Shown piece after piece: positions 32,801-41,568 of a stretch of DNA of 55,966 nt. Source of the DNA: JAQBGV01 sp032128395 (GTDB taxonomy: Bacteria > Planctomycetota > UBA8108 > UBA1146); contig JAQBGV010000113.1 in the NCBI GenBank assembly GCA_032128395.1, forward strand, positions 1 through 55,966. Reading direction: 5' to 3'. The notes under the pieces were generated by a model, which searched no databases, was not told the origin of the DNA, and worked only from the letters and a program-made list of their open reading frames with translations. Made by a program: the position numbers and the translations under genes. How positions within the stretch are numbered: position 1 is the stretch's first letter; each line of letters begins with the position of its first letter.

Positions 32801-34079
32801 CCCGTATTGGACCGCGCGCTCTGGGGAGCGCAGTGCGATCGAGACACTCGCATTTGAGGAGACGGCCGATAGCACCATCCACATGATGCAGGCGATGCTC
32901 GAGAAAGAGGATGGGGAGTTCGACAGAGCGATCCTCAGAGCCGAGGCTGCACGCACGGCCAGGTGGACCGAAGACGGCATCTCTGCGTTCCTCGGCTGGG
33001 ATCCAAGAACCATGGTCTTGAAATATCAGATGTATCAAAGCGAGTTGCGTCAGATTCTCGCGGAGAGTTACTTGGCCCGGGGCGAGTTCGCAGAGTCTTC
33101 CGAAATGCTCTGCATGGACTTTGGAAGTCCCTCAAGCAGCGCAAGAGAGTGTCCTATCCTCGAGAGTGCGAGGCTGAAGTACCTCGACCGCGTGATGAAT
33201 GATGAAGGCGCGGAGGACCAGCTCGGATGTCTCGAGCGGTGTTGGCAAGCTCGGAGCGATCGGTTGGAGGCGGACGAGAGCGAACCGCAAGACGAGCAGA
33301 CCCGGTTTTCACTCCTCACGGAACTGACCCTGACGAAGCTTCGCCTGGGGGACTTGGCCGGGGCCCGACGGGCTTCCCAGAGGCTCTTGGCGCTGCGTGC
33401 GAGCGACGAGAGTGCGCTGCTCCTCGACTGCCGATGCGAAATTCTCATCGCCGATCCGGACCGAAAGGCTCGGGAGGTCGCGATCGACCGAGTGATCGAG
33501 CGGCTCGGGGAGGTTTCTCCGCCGACTCCGCAGATCACGCGGATGCGGGGCTGGTACCGCTACCTGCGCGCGACCGCGGAGGGCACCATCGAGGATGAGA
33601 CGCGAGATGCGTTGATCGAGCAGCTCGGGCATTCGGCGGGGGGAGCGGGGCCCGAGGAGGCACTTGCGGCGGGCTGGTTGTGCGAGATTCGGGGCGATCA
33701 CGAGAGGGCAGTAGAACTGAGCGAGAGAGCTCTGGAGGCCTCCTTCGATGAACCCGCCATCTTCGAGTACTTCGGGGGCTATCGGCAGTTCGGGGAAGAA
33801 GGCGAGGGGCTGCGGAGCTTCCGAGCTCAGGCGAACGAGCTGGCTGCGGCCGCCCTTCTCAAGCTCGAGAAGTTTCCAGAGTGTTGGGAGGCGGCCAACC
33901 GTGCCATTGTGTATGGGTCAACGGGCTGGCTGCCCCACATCTGCAGAGGAATCGCGTATCTCGAGCAGCGGAATTTCAATGAGGCGAAGAAGGACTTCAA
34001 GAGTGCGAAGCTGAACGGCGCGCCCGAATGGGCTCTGAAGAACAGTACCTCACGGGTCAAGGGAATGCCGACACCTTGA
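29841..34079 (+). CDS. Giant membrane Ser/Thr protein kinase with duplicated N-terminal leader
   Basis: GTG 29841 gives 1412 residues beginning MDPARWNRIKD, the usual opening of this planctomycete kinase class; ATG 29706 and GTG 29832 are alternatives. The leader occurs twice: residues 1-62 and 66-122, each with (W)xRIKDxA..A.EL, DxECGDD and a REIE/REVE..LI.. helix. The kinase domain (150-435) is complete: GRGGMG loop, Lys181, HRDLKPGN with Asp279, DFG with Asp297, and 'GTLGYSSPEQMRGE'. One membrane helix lies at about 446-464. The remaining about 950 residues are Glu/Arg-rich helices and late TPR-like repeats, in lower-GC DNA than the neighbours. The gene overlaps the TonB receptor start. 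Probably a membrane signalling kinase tied to the adjacent ECF sigma factor. Confidence 0.9.
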   Translation: MDPARWNRIKDIAFRAIELSPGERPSFLDTECGDDAELRREVESLIAASADADRFLASPTLDLRQDWGRIKDLAYQALELHPSDRSALLDRECGDDPEFRREIERLIAGADNASGFLGPPTLPPDIGSAFESGDADEPDDPDEIWVTHIGDYEIRGELGRGGMGQVFLAFDPILEREVALKILPKKFQADPKRLALFRREARMAAQLSHPNIATIYHLEEIEGRWMITMEVVHGSSLSDLLRVRSFALAQVLDIGIQIANGLVEAHTKTEHHPSIIHRDLKPGNVMLTESGHVKILDFGLAKAVGSEDLPVGGEGTALSPGSSLASHSPPMTLPGSFIGTLGYSSPEQMRGEAVDHRSDLFSFGVVLYELLSGKPPFARHPHGRAIASVLESEPDFDGLRPDLAKVIARLLAKKQEDRYQSAQHALDDLEAIRTKISRGIFGRKRVTVPLVLFMILGSSLLISDMRSEDTPEEKLEQLFEGSPPLAGDEFEKAIDEWKRLDPNSPSGSWWGRRIDAETEPARVRLQDEFREALRSPDRVALKTADTESTRRTGGILKDCEWFEASTEWIKSLVDFQALAEDEKKRISKISDEIGVRLDHENLGPQDLKKVDSLIPSFVDERPNQELRDLDDWLIEPLDYALRAHDEQRAVLGEAVEKLVRSNNYEVEDVELLRELIEKNVTGDSDVLRRIADFVRLSELRDRALRMESLEGLKTLRDDEMQPLMSQWNFPTERFGDPVQVRYEKLESARQMQVSTTNAVESFKEKKTDALLGYDGPKAWLDEARTVKTCIDAKMLAEAEERLDRLLEPFQLGTMDLAFHDPAEEIVGGLREQLKEAKIAQEDATIVRECNALALKGDLDELNARFETERCRLGGSRRETLSEIERIVNGMHSEKASLESLEGQLTRVLYFLGVGEPERAAETLEALSEDIPAEVDRFTRGIEQLQSQPVPDDRLIRDKQRLQVRLRMIGSEEDAALEYESMRLGERDPYWTARSGERSAIETLAFEETADSTIHMMQAMLEKEDGEFDRAILRAEAARTARWTEDGISAFLGWDPRTMVLKYQMYQSELRQILAESYLARGEFAESSEMLCMDFGSPSSSARECPILESARLKYLDRVMNDEGAEDQLGCLERCWQARSDRLEADESEPQDEQTRFSLLTELTLTKLRLGDLAGARRASQRLLALRASDESALLLDCRCEILIADPDRKAREVAIDRVIERLGEVSPPTPQITRMRGWYRYLRATAEGTIEDETRDALIEQLGHSAGGAGPEEALAAGWLCEIRGDHERAVELSERALEASFDEPAIFEYFGGYRQFGEEGEGLRSFRAQANELAAAALLKLEKFPECWEAANRAIVYGSTGWLPHICRGIAYLEQRNFNEAKKDFKSAKLNGAPEWALKNSTSRVKGMPTP

Positions 34080-35995
34080 GAACTCCGCGAAAGGGCCACC
34101 TCGTCATCGGAACCGTCGTTGTGGCCTCCTTCACCTGGGTCTGGGGAGCGGGGGCTGCATCGGGACAGGGCGCGAGTCTCCTCGAGCACGACTGGATCGA
34201 CTATTCCGTGGAACCCCCTGCGAACGTGACCATCATCACGGGCGATCGGCTCCGTCAGACCGGCGCGCGATTTCTCACCGATGCCTTCCGCATGCTGACC
34301 GGCGTGGAAGTCCTGCGTACCAACTCCACCGAGTCGAACGTCAGCATCCGTGGCTACAGCGACACGGCGTCCGCGACGCAAGGGATGATGGGTCTGATCG
34401 ATGGGCGGAGGACCTACAACCCCTTCTTCGGAAATGTCCTGTGGGACATCGCCCCCGTGAGCCTCGACGACATCGATTTCATCGAGGTGATCCGGGGTCC
34501 GAGCTCGCCGAGCTACGGATCGGATGCGATGCATGGGCTCATCAACATCGTCACGAAATCTCCACTGGACTACGAGGGGGACTATCTTTCCACGACGATG
34601 GCCGTCGGCTCCTATCGATCGGTGGTGGGCTCACTGATCCTCGTTCGCAAGCACGAAGACACGAACACTGCTCTGAAGGTTCGCCTCGGCTGGGACGACA
34701 TCCAGAACTATTCGGACATCTCCGAGAACGCGAAGGGGCAGGCCCACTTGGATCTTCGACTCGCCCAGGAGCGCGAGTGGGGGCGCCTAGAGGTCAGTGG
34801 GGGGGTCAGCGACCAGCGCCTGACCGCTCTCTTTCCCACGTTGTTCGGCCTCATCCGGGCAGACCTGAGATCTGAAGCGGAAGAGTCATACCTAAAAGCG
34901 AACTACAAGCACGGAGGGGTGCGGGCGCAGCTCACTTGGTCGGCGTTCGACGCGAATGCCGTCCCGGACAAGTTCTACACGCCGTTCCGGGTCGACCTCG
35001 ACGTCATCGACTTCGATGTCCAGTACTCCACCCCCGCAGTCGAAGACCACTTCCTTTCGTTCGGAGTGGGATATCGAGTCTCGACATTTGATACGAAGCA
35101 CAGCGATGTCACCGCAGGACGACATCAGACCGATCTCGCGTGGGTGTTCTTCCAAGATGACTGGCGCATCGACAAGGTGTTGTTCACGTACGGCGCGCGG
35201 TACGATGAACACTCCGTGACGGGGGGGGAACTCTCGCCGCGCATCGCGGCAGTCTGGCAGATGTCGGATGACCACTTTCTTCGTGGGTCGATCGCCTTCG
35301 GACATCGCGACCCGTCGCTCCGCGAAATCTGGTTCGACATGCCGGTCAACGACCTGGGATTTCCAGCGTCAGTGCTGGGAAACGAGAATCTCGATCCGGA
35401 GAGGATGCGTTCCTTCGAGATCGGTTACTACGGCTACCCGGTCGATGTGCTGACGAAGGACACATCTCCGAGTCGAACTCCGAAAGTTGGGGTTTCCCTG
35501 TACTACAACATGATCGATGATCTGATCTCGTTCGTGCAGCAAGGCACCGTGATCACCCCCCAGAACAAGTTCGACGAAGAATCCTACGGGTTCGAGCTCG
35601 AGGGCGAGTGGTCGCGCGAGTGGTCGCCTCAGAGCTCGCTCACGTTGTTCGGGAACTACTCCCGCAACTACCGACGAGACCGGAACCCAGCCCCGAACAC
35701 CGATAAGGAGGTGGGCAAGGCCCCTCGGAGCATGGCAAACGTCGGCACGAGGATCAGAGAAGGAAAGTTCCGTGGGATGCTGTGGCTGAACTTCTTCGGA
35801 GAGACGGAGTTTCTCGAGCCGAAGGTGAAGGTGGACGAGTATTACCTGCTCAATGGGCAGATTTCATACAAATGGACGGAAAACATCGATGTCTTCATTC
35901 AGGGGATGAACATCCTCGACAACGACCATCGGGAGCACCCCGAAGCAGACGACTACGGGGCTACGCTGATGGTCGGGTTTCAGTTTCGATGGTGA
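34076..35995 (+). CDS. TonB-dependent outer-membrane receptor
   Basis: TTG 34076 overlaps the kinase stop (TTGA) and gives 639 residues with a clean signal peptide ('TPRKGHLVIGTVVVASFTWVWGAGAASG'); ATG 34028 would add 16 residues. The plug domain (about 45-170) has 'ITGDRLRQTGARFLTDAFRMLTGVEV', 'VSIRGYSD', 'LIDGRR' and 'DFIEVIRGPSSPSYGSDAMHGLINIVTK'. Barrel strands follow with 'ELSPRIAAVWQMSDDHFLRGSIAFGHRDPSLREIW' and end 'VGFQFRW' with the terminal aromatic residue. No clear TonB box is seen. The ligand is unknown; similar receptors take up siderophores, vitamins or oligosaccharides. Co-transcription with the kinase suggests signal-coupled uptake. Confidence 0.9.
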   Translation: MRTPRKGHLVIGTVVVASFTWVWGAGAASGQGASLLEHDWIDYSVEPPANVTIITGDRLRQTGARFLTDAFRMLTGVEVLRTNSTESNVSIRGYSDTASATQGMMGLIDGRRTYNPFFGNVLWDIAPVSLDDIDFIEVIRGPSSPSYGSDAMHGLINIVTKSPLDYEGDYLSTTMAVGSYRSVVGSLILVRKHEDTNTALKVRLGWDDIQNYSDISENAKGQAHLDLRLAQEREWGRLEVSGGVSDQRLTALFPTLFGLIRADLRSEAEESYLKANYKHGGVRAQLTWSAFDANAVPDKFYTPFRVDLDVIDFDVQYSTPAVEDHFLSFGVGYRVSTFDTKHSDVTAGRHQTDLAWVFFQDDWRIDKVLFTYGARYDEHSVTGGELSPRIAAVWQMSDDHFLRGSIAFGHRDPSLREIWFDMPVNDLGFPASVLGNENLDPERMRSFEIGYYGYPVDVLTKDTSPSRTPKVGVSLYYNMIDDLISFVQQGTVITPQNKFDEESYGFELEGEWSREWSPQSSLTLFGNYSRNYRRDRNPAPNTDKEVGKAPRSMANVGTRIREGKFRGMLWLNFFGETEFLEPKVKVDEYYLLNGQISYKWTENIDVFIQGMNILDNDHREHPEADDYGATLMVGFQFRW

Positions 35996-36012
35996 TCGGG
36001 CTCCGGGAGATG

Positions 36013-36606
36013 CTACGACTCGAGGTCTGAAGCTCCCAGCTCCCGATAGAGCCAAGCGCGCGCGAGGGTCCAGTCTCGCTTCACCGTGCTCGCCGAGATG
36101 CCGAGGGTCTGCGCGGTATCCTCGATGCTCAGGCCGGCGAAGAAGCGCAGGTGAACCACTCGGGCCATCTCCGGATCGAACTTCTCGAGCTTCTGGATCG
36201 CCTCGTCGATATCCATGACATCCTCTGGCTCGGAGATATGGACCAAGTCCTCTGCGTCGATCCGGCGACGCGCCTCGCCGCCGCCGCGCTTCTTGCGCCC
36301 CCGCTTGCGCGCGTGGTCGATGAGGATCCTCCGGATCGCTTGCGCCGCCGCCATGTAGAAGTGGGCGCGGCTCGACCACCCCGGATCCTCGGCCCCGACC
36401 AGTCGGACATACGCCTCGTGGACGAGCGCCGTCGCCTGGAGGGTGTGCCCTGCGCGTTCGTTCGCCATCTGCTTCTGGGCGAGGCGGCGCAATTGGTCGT
36501 ACACGAGGGGAAGCAGCTCGTCCGCCGCTCTCTCCCGACCATCCACCGCCTCTGCGAGGAGGCGCGTCACCTGCTGCTGAGACGTTTCGGGCATCGCAGA
36601 ATCCAT
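36013..36606 (-). CDS. ECF-type RNA polymerase sigma factor (PF07638-like)
   Basis: From ATG 36606 the protein is 197 residues. It shows region 2 'LLPLVYDQLRRLAQKQMANE', the 'LQATALVHEAYVRLVG' and 'FYMAAAQAIRRILIDHARKRGRKKRGG' segments typical of the planctomycete/Acidobacteria ECF group, and region 4 'LRFFAGLSIEDTAQTLGISASTVKRDWTLARAWLYREL'. Members of this group are usually encoded beside Ser/Thr kinases, as here, and some are phosphorylated rather than bound by an anti-sigma factor. It converges on the TonB receptor (17 bp between stops). Other ATGs at 36702 and 36594 are possible starts. An imperfect inverted repeat near 35995-36052 covers the convergent ends. Confidence 0.92.
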   Translation of the reverse strand: MDSAMPETSQQQVTRLLAEAVDGRERAADELLPLVYDQLRRLAQKQMANERAGHTLQATALVHEAYVRLVGAEDPGWSSRAHFYMAAAQAIRRILIDHARKRGRKKRGGGEARRRIDAEDLVHISEPEDVMDIDEAIQKLEKFDPEMARVVHLRFFAGLSIEDTAQTLGISASTVKRDWTLARAWLYRELGASDLES

Positions 36607-36790
36607 CTCGCTCAGTTTTTCACCTGAATACGTCGTCGACACGATGGACTCCATTCTTCCGGTGTTCTGCGGGTCCCACAAGCCTGGCGTCGCCACACCC
36701 ATCCACTCTCAGGGCGTCGAATCTGGAGCGAGCAGATCACGAACTCTCAAGTGCCCTTGAAATCACGAGTTAAGGTTCTGCCTTGGCGTT

Positions 36791-36813
36791 GCTCCTCACC
36801 CTCTGTGGGGAGC
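36791..36813 (+). promoter_or_regulatory. Hairpin in the leader of the kinase/phospho-lyase fusion gene
   Basis: GCTCCTCAC (36791-36799) pairs with GTGGGGAGC (36805-36813) with one G-T pair and a 5-base loop. It lies in the 249-bp divergent region 36607-36855, 42 bp before the ATG at 36856. No T run follows, so it is not a typical terminator. Its role is unknown and it may be chance in GC-rich DNA. Confidence 0.3.
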
Positions 36814-36855
36814 TGTACAGTCTGCTCCGTCCCTTCATGAGCCCAGGAGCGATCG

Positions 36856-39216
36856 ATGACGAGCAAGCGGGAGAACGATCGCCGGAACCCGGTGCTCCAG
36901 GAGCGTGCCCCGCACCTCACGCCGGAGTTTGCCGCGCACTTCCTCGAAGAGCGATATGACCTGACGGGAACGGTCGAACTGCTCGCCAGCTACGTCGACC
37001 AGAACTTTCGAATCGTCGAACCGAGCGGGGCGAGCTGGGTCCTGAAGATCTCGAACGCGGCCGAAGACGCAGGAGAACTCGATCTCCAGCATCGCGTGCT
37101 CGAGCGGCTCGCTGAGGCGGTACCTGGTGTCTCTCCGATGGTCCGACGATCTCGGGCTGACCGCGAAATCGAATCGATTCCCGGGCGAGGTGGGCGAGAA
37201 CACCTCGCTCGAGTCGTCTCCTTCCTCGACGGACCGCTGCTCGCTGCGCACTCTGCTGTGAGCGATGAGACATGGCTCGACCTCGGCCGCCTGCTCGCTC
37301 GGGTCGATGTCGCACTGCACAGCTTCGAACATCCGAAGATGCATCGGACCCTGCGATGGGACCTGGCGCAGGCGTCCTGGTGCGCAGGCCTCTCTCGGGA
37401 AATCAGCGCTCCGGCTCGGCGAACACTCATCGAGCGTGCTCAGATCCAATTCTTCGGTGACGTGCACCGCAGGCTCGACGTGCTCCCGAAGCAGGTGATC
37501 TACAACGACGCGAACCCGGACAACCTCACCGTGACGATCGAGGCCGGAAATCCCCGAGTGCGAGGGATGTTCGACTTCGGGGACACGATTCACAGCGCGA
37601 GGGTCTTCGAACTCGCCGTGGCGGCAGCGTATGCCGTCTTCGATCGCCCGCGCCCGCTCGAGGTCCTCTCCGCCCTCGTTCGGGGATATCACGAGGAGTG
37701 CCCGCTCGACGAATGCGAGCTCGAGACGCTGTTGCCCTCGGTGCAGATGCGCTTGGTCCTGAGCGTCTTGATATCGGAGTGCGACGGTCGGGCCGCCCCC
37801 GACAACGAGTACATCCGCGTGAGCGAGGACCGTGCGTGGAACGCGCTCGAAGCCCTCGATTCGATCGAGCCGAACGACGCGCTCGAGCAATTCCGCTCCG
37901 TGTGCGGCCGAGAGCAATCCCCGCCCCGTCCGGACGGATCTGCGCTCTTCGAGCGCCGTACGCGCCACGTCGGACCCGCCCTCTCCCTCGCCTACCGGAA
38001 CCCGCTCCACATCGTCCGGGGGCGCGGCCAGTATCTCTTCGATGCGAATGGGCGGGCCTATCTCGACGGTGTGAACAACATCGCGCACGTCGGGCACTGC
38101 CATCCTCGCGTGGTGGCCGCGGCGACGGAGCAGATCGCAGCTCTGAACACGAACACCCGGTACCTTCACGAGAGTCTCGTCCGCTACGCCGAGCGGCTCG
38201 CCGGACTCTTCCCGGCGCCGTTGGAGGTTTGCACCTTCGTGAACTCGGGGAGCGAGGCGAACGAGCTCGCGATTCGGATGGCGCGCGCACAGACCGGACG
38301 GCATGCGATCCTCTCGCTCGTCTCCGGATACCACGGCAACACGACTACACTGATCGATGTGAGCTCCTACAAGCACGACGGGCCGGGGGGAGCGGGCGCG
38401 CCGGAGTGGGTGTACACGGCTCCGTGTCCCGATGCGGTGCGCGGGGTCCATATCGGCCCCGGAGCGAAGGACCGCTACGTCGAGGAGATTGCACGTCAGT
38501 GCGAGCAGGCCGCGGCGGACGGGCGCCCGATCGCGGGATTCATCGCGGAGTCGATCATCGGCTGCGGGGGACAAGTCGTCCCCCCCGAGGGATTCCTGCG
38601 AGAAGCGTTCGAGGTCGCGCGAGCGGCGGGCGCGGTCGCGATCGCCGATGAGGTGCAGGTGGGCTTCGGGCGCACGGGGGCGCACCTCTGGGCGTTCGCC
38701 GCCCAGGGAGCGACACCCGACATCGTCACGCTCGGGAAGCCGATCGGGAACGGCCACCCGCTCGCCGCGGTCGTGACCACTCGCGAGATCGCCTCCTCCT
38801 TCGCCGGTGGGATGGAGTTCTTCTCCAGTTTCGGGGGGAACCCCGTCTCGTGTTCGGTGGGGCTCGCGGTTCTCGATGTGCTCGAAGAAGAGGGGCTTCC
38901 CGAGCACGCGTCTGCGATGGGTGCACGACTCCTCGACGGCCTCGAGGTACTCCGCGGGCGACACGAGGCGATCAGCGACGTGCGCGGCCTCGGACTGTAC
39001 CTCGGAGTCGAGCTCTCACGCCGCGTCCAGAACGAGCTGTGCCCGGCCACCGACCTCGCTGCGCGGGTGGTCGAACTCGCGCGTCAGAGCGGGGTGCTCC
39101 TCTCCACCGACGGACCGCACCGAAACGTGCTGAAGCTCAAGCCTCCCCTGCCGATCCGTCCGGAGGAGTGCGATCTCCTCCTCGCCGTACTCGACCGGGC
39201 TCTATTGTTTCTTTGA
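36856..39216 (+). CDS. Fusion of an APH-type kinase with a class III PLP phospho-lyase/aminotransferase
   Basis: The 786-residue protein joins two enzymes. Residues about 20-340 are an aminoglycoside-phosphotransferase/choline-kinase-like domain with the catalytic loop 'VIYNDANPDN' and the metal-binding FDFGD. Residues about 370-785 are a class III aminotransferase fold: 'VNSGSEANELAIRMARAQTG', 'SGYHGNTTTLIDVSSYKH', 'AESIIGCGGQVVPPEGFLR', 'ADEVQVGFGRTG' and PLP Lys628 in 'TLGKPIGNG'. This pairing matches hydroxylysine kinase plus 5-phosphohydroxylysine (or ethanolamine-phosphate) phospho-lyase, giving phosphorylation then elimination of phosphate and ammonia. Substrate is inferred. Larger bacterial fusions also carry an M23-like domain, absent here. 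It is followed after 72 bp by the PhoU-like gene. Confidence 0.85.
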   Translation: MTSKRENDRRNPVLQERAPHLTPEFAAHFLEERYDLTGTVELLASYVDQNFRIVEPSGASWVLKISNAAEDAGELDLQHRVLERLAEAVPGVSPMVRRSRADREIESIPGRGGREHLARVVSFLDGPLLAAHSAVSDETWLDLGRLLARVDVALHSFEHPKMHRTLRWDLAQASWCAGLSREISAPARRTLIERAQIQFFGDVHRRLDVLPKQVIYNDANPDNLTVTIEAGNPRVRGMFDFGDTIHSARVFELAVAAAYAVFDRPRPLEVLSALVRGYHEECPLDECELETLLPSVQMRLVLSVLISECDGRAAPDNEYIRVSEDRAWNALEALDSIEPNDALEQFRSVCGREQSPPRPDGSALFERRTRHVGPALSLAYRNPLHIVRGRGQYLFDANGRAYLDGVNNIAHVGHCHPRVVAAATEQIAALNTNTRYLHESLVRYAERLAGLFPAPLEVCTFVNSGSEANELAIRMARAQTGRHAILSLVSGYHGNTTTLIDVSSYKHDGPGGAGAPEWVYTAPCPDAVRGVHIGPGAKDRYVEEIARQCEQAAADGRPIAGFIAESIIGCGGQVVPPEGFLREAFEVARAAGAVAIADEVQVGFGRTGAHLWAFAAQGATPDIVTLGKPIGNGHPLAAVVTTREIASSFAGGMEFFSSFGGNPVSCSVGLAVLDVLEEEGLPEHASAMGARLLDGLEVLRGRHEAISDVRGLGLYLGVELSRRVQNELCPATDLAARVVELARQSGVLLSTDGPHRNVLKLKPPLPIRPEECDLLLAVLDRALLFL

Positions 39217-39288
39217 CATGCACCCTCGGTCGGGGTAAACGCGTGAGGTCGAGAATCGTCCGTGGAACCACCGGTTCGGAGAGATGCG

Positions 39289-39957
39289 ATGACCGAATAC
39301 GAAAACTTTGCAGCGACTCCGTTCGGGCCGCTCTGTGACCATATGGAGAAGGTCAAGCAGTGCGTCATGCTGGTCGCCCCGATGTTCGAGAGCCTGCTCG
39401 CAGGCAACTGGGAGGAACTGGAGCAGCGAGCCGAAGCGATCTTCAAGATCGAGCACCAGGCGGACATCATCAAGAATCAGATCCGCAAGGCGATGCCTCG
39501 CATGTTCGCTCTGCCGGTGTTCCGGGGAGATCTGCTCGCCTATCTGAAGCTGCAGGACGACATGGCCGACGCAGCGGAGGACATCGGGGTGGTATTGACC
39601 CTGAAGCGCTTGTCCCTCCCGGACGAACTCGTCGATGACCTCCGGCGCTACGTGGCGAAGACGATAGAGGTCTGCCAAATCCTCTTCGCTTGTACCGACC
39701 AACTGGCGGACCTGAGGGAGGCGGACTTCTCCCGCAATCGAGGCCGCGCGATCATGGATCTCGTCGCCAAGGCGGAGCACGCCGAGTGGGAAGCCGACAA
39801 GGAAGAGTACGCCCTGTCGAAGCGGCTCTTCGCGCTCGACGACGTCATCTCGCCCACCGATATCTATCTCTGGTCGAAGATTCTGATGGAGCTCGGGAAG
39901 CTAGCCAACCACGCCGACAAGACGGCGGAACGCCTGCGGCGAATGATCACTCGCTAG
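39289..39957 (+). CDS. PhoU-like DUF47 protein paired with PiT transporter
   Basis: A 222-residue helical protein starting at ATG 39289 behind GGAGAG. It matches the DUF47/TIGR00153 family: 'PFGPLCDHMEKVKQCVMLVAPMFESLLAGNWEELEQRAEAIFKIEHQADIIKNQIR', 'LPVFRGDLLAYLKLQDDMADAAEDIGVVL' and 'YLWSKILMELGKLANHADKTAERLRRMI'. These PhoU-like four-helix bundles are almost always encoded just before a PiT phosphate transporter and are thought to tune its activity. The gap to the PiT gene here is 12 bp. Confidence 0.93.
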   Translation: MTEYENFAATPFGPLCDHMEKVKQCVMLVAPMFESLLAGNWEELEQRAEAIFKIEHQADIIKNQIRKAMPRMFALPVFRGDLLAYLKLQDDMADAAEDIGVVLTLKRLSLPDELVDDLRRYVAKTIEVCQILFACTDQLADLREADFSRNRGRAIMDLVAKAEHAEWEADKEEYALSKRLFALDDVISPTDIYLWSKILMELGKLANHADKTAERLRRMITR

Positions 39958-39969
39958 CCTGGCATCCTC

Positions 39970-41568
39970 ATGGACCTCTCCAGTCTCACCTTGCTCGCTC
40001 AGCTCGACCTCACCGGCATGAGCCCCTTCCTGTGGGCGTCGCTGCTGGTCGCGGTCGTCATGCTCATCTGGGATACAGTCGAAGTCGGGCGGAACGACGC
40101 AGCCAACTTGGTCAATGCAGTGTTCGGGGCCCGGATCCTCTCGCGCAGGAATGCGGTCTGGGTCGCTGGGGTAGGCGTCGTGTTGGGTGCGAGCATGTCC
40201 TCTGGCGTGATCGAGACCGCTCGCAAGGGGATCTTCGATACGGCATCTCCCGATCTGGTGATCCAGACCGCACTCGCGATCTACATCGCGGTCTACATCG
40301 TCGATACCGTGCTGCTCTACGGGTACTCGGCCTTCGGGATGCCGGTGAGCACCACCGCTTGCCTCGTGTTCGAGCTTCTGGGCGCTTCGTTCGCCGTAGG
40401 AGGCTTTGGGATCGTCCAATGGGACAGCGCCGGGACGGTCGTTCTCGCGATCGTCATGTCGATCGTCATCAGCGGGATCGCCAGCTTCTTCGTTCAGCGC
40501 GTGGTGCGTGGATCGATCGGGAGTAGAGGAGAGAATCTGATCACCCTCCTGTTGCACGGGGGGTGGGCCGGGGGCGGCATGCTCGCCATGCTCGCGTACT
40601 TCATGGTGATCAAGGGGATGAAGAGCGTCGGTGTCGTGAAGTCCTTCAACGAGAGTGTCATCCAGAAATACGATGCAGCTCCCGTCGTGCTGGTGCTCTG
40701 GCTGATCTTTGCGGTCATGATCCATCTTGGACTGGTGACGTTCCGGAGGAGATTCGCGAAGCGTTTGTTCCCGGGACTCGCGATCATCGGCACATTGTGC
40801 ATGGGCTTCGCGTTCGGCCAGAACGACCTCGCGAACTGCGCTTCGCCGGGGCTGGCGGCCCTGAAGCTCATCGAGCATCGCGAAGATGGGGTCGCGCTGG
40901 CGAGTCAGGTGAACTTGACCGGTTGGATGCTTCTCGGTTGCGGCGTATTGCTCCTGATCGGGATGCTCAGCAAGAGGGCGCATCGAGTCACTCAAGCCGC
41001 GGTGAGCGTGGGGAGCATGTCGAACGTGGTCGCCCTCTATGCGCCGAACTGGTGTCTCGGCCTGGCTCGCAGGTTCGACCGGGCGCGCGACGGGGATCGA
41101 GCCCCCTCCCCATCGCTCGCACCGTCTCCGCTCGTTCCCGGGACCGACCAAGGCCGAGACTACGACTCGCTCCGGGCTTGCGTGATCCTCGGGGTGTCCG
41201 CCAGCGTGATCGCGATGGCCTCCAGCTTCAAGCTGCCGGTCTCCACCACGTACGTCACCTTCGCTGCGGTCGTGGCGACCGGCGCGGCCGACCGGATCCT
41301 GCAGAGGGGTGATGCGGCCCTCAAAATGGCGCGAACGATCTGGGTGGTCTTCAGCTGGTTCAGCGCTGCCGTTGTCGCGGCGGTCGCGGCGGCGCTCGTC
41401 TGCAAGCTCATCGTCCTCCTGGGTCTGTGGGGAATCGTGATCGGTCTGGCTGCGAATTTCGTGGTGAGGATTTTCCTCAAGAACCGGGGAGATCGTCAGA
41501 TGAAGCGAACGGAGGAAGAAGCCGAGGACCGGCTGAACCCCGAGCTGTTCACCGACTACGAGGATTAG
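39970..41568 (+). CDS. PiT-family low-affinity inorganic phosphate transporter
   Basis: The 532-residue membrane protein has both inverted PiT signatures: 'VGRNDAANLVNAVFGARILSRRNAVWVAG' near residue 40 and 'FAFGQNDLANCASPG' near 280, each with the GxNDxxN core, plus LPVSTT-type motifs (MPVSTTACL and LPVSTTYVT). About ten or more membrane helices are visible. A polar cytosolic loop lies near residues 365-400. It carries metal-phosphate with H+ or Na+. It forms an operon with the PhoU-like gene upstream, perhaps also scavenging phosphate released by the phospho-lyase encoded before it (inference). Confidence 0.94.
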   Translation: MDLSSLTLLAQLDLTGMSPFLWASLLVAVVMLIWDTVEVGRNDAANLVNAVFGARILSRRNAVWVAGVGVVLGASMSSGVIETARKGIFDTASPDLVIQTALAIYIAVYIVDTVLLYGYSAFGMPVSTTACLVFELLGASFAVGGFGIVQWDSAGTVVLAIVMSIVISGIASFFVQRVVRGSIGSRGENLITLLLHGGWAGGGMLAMLAYFMVIKGMKSVGVVKSFNESVIQKYDAAPVVLVLWLIFAVMIHLGLVTFRRRFAKRLFPGLAIIGTLCMGFAFGQNDLANCASPGLAALKLIEHREDGVALASQVNLTGWMLLGCGVLLLIGMLSKRAHRVTQAAVSVGSMSNVVALYAPNWCLGLARRFDRARDGDRAPSPSLAPSPLVPGTDQGRDYDSLRACVILGVSASVIAMASSFKLPVSTTYVTFAAVVATGAADRILQRGDAALKMARTIWVVFSWFSAAVVAAVAAALVCKLIVLLGLWGIVIGLAANFVVRIFLKNRGDRQMKRTEEEAEDRLNPELFTDYED

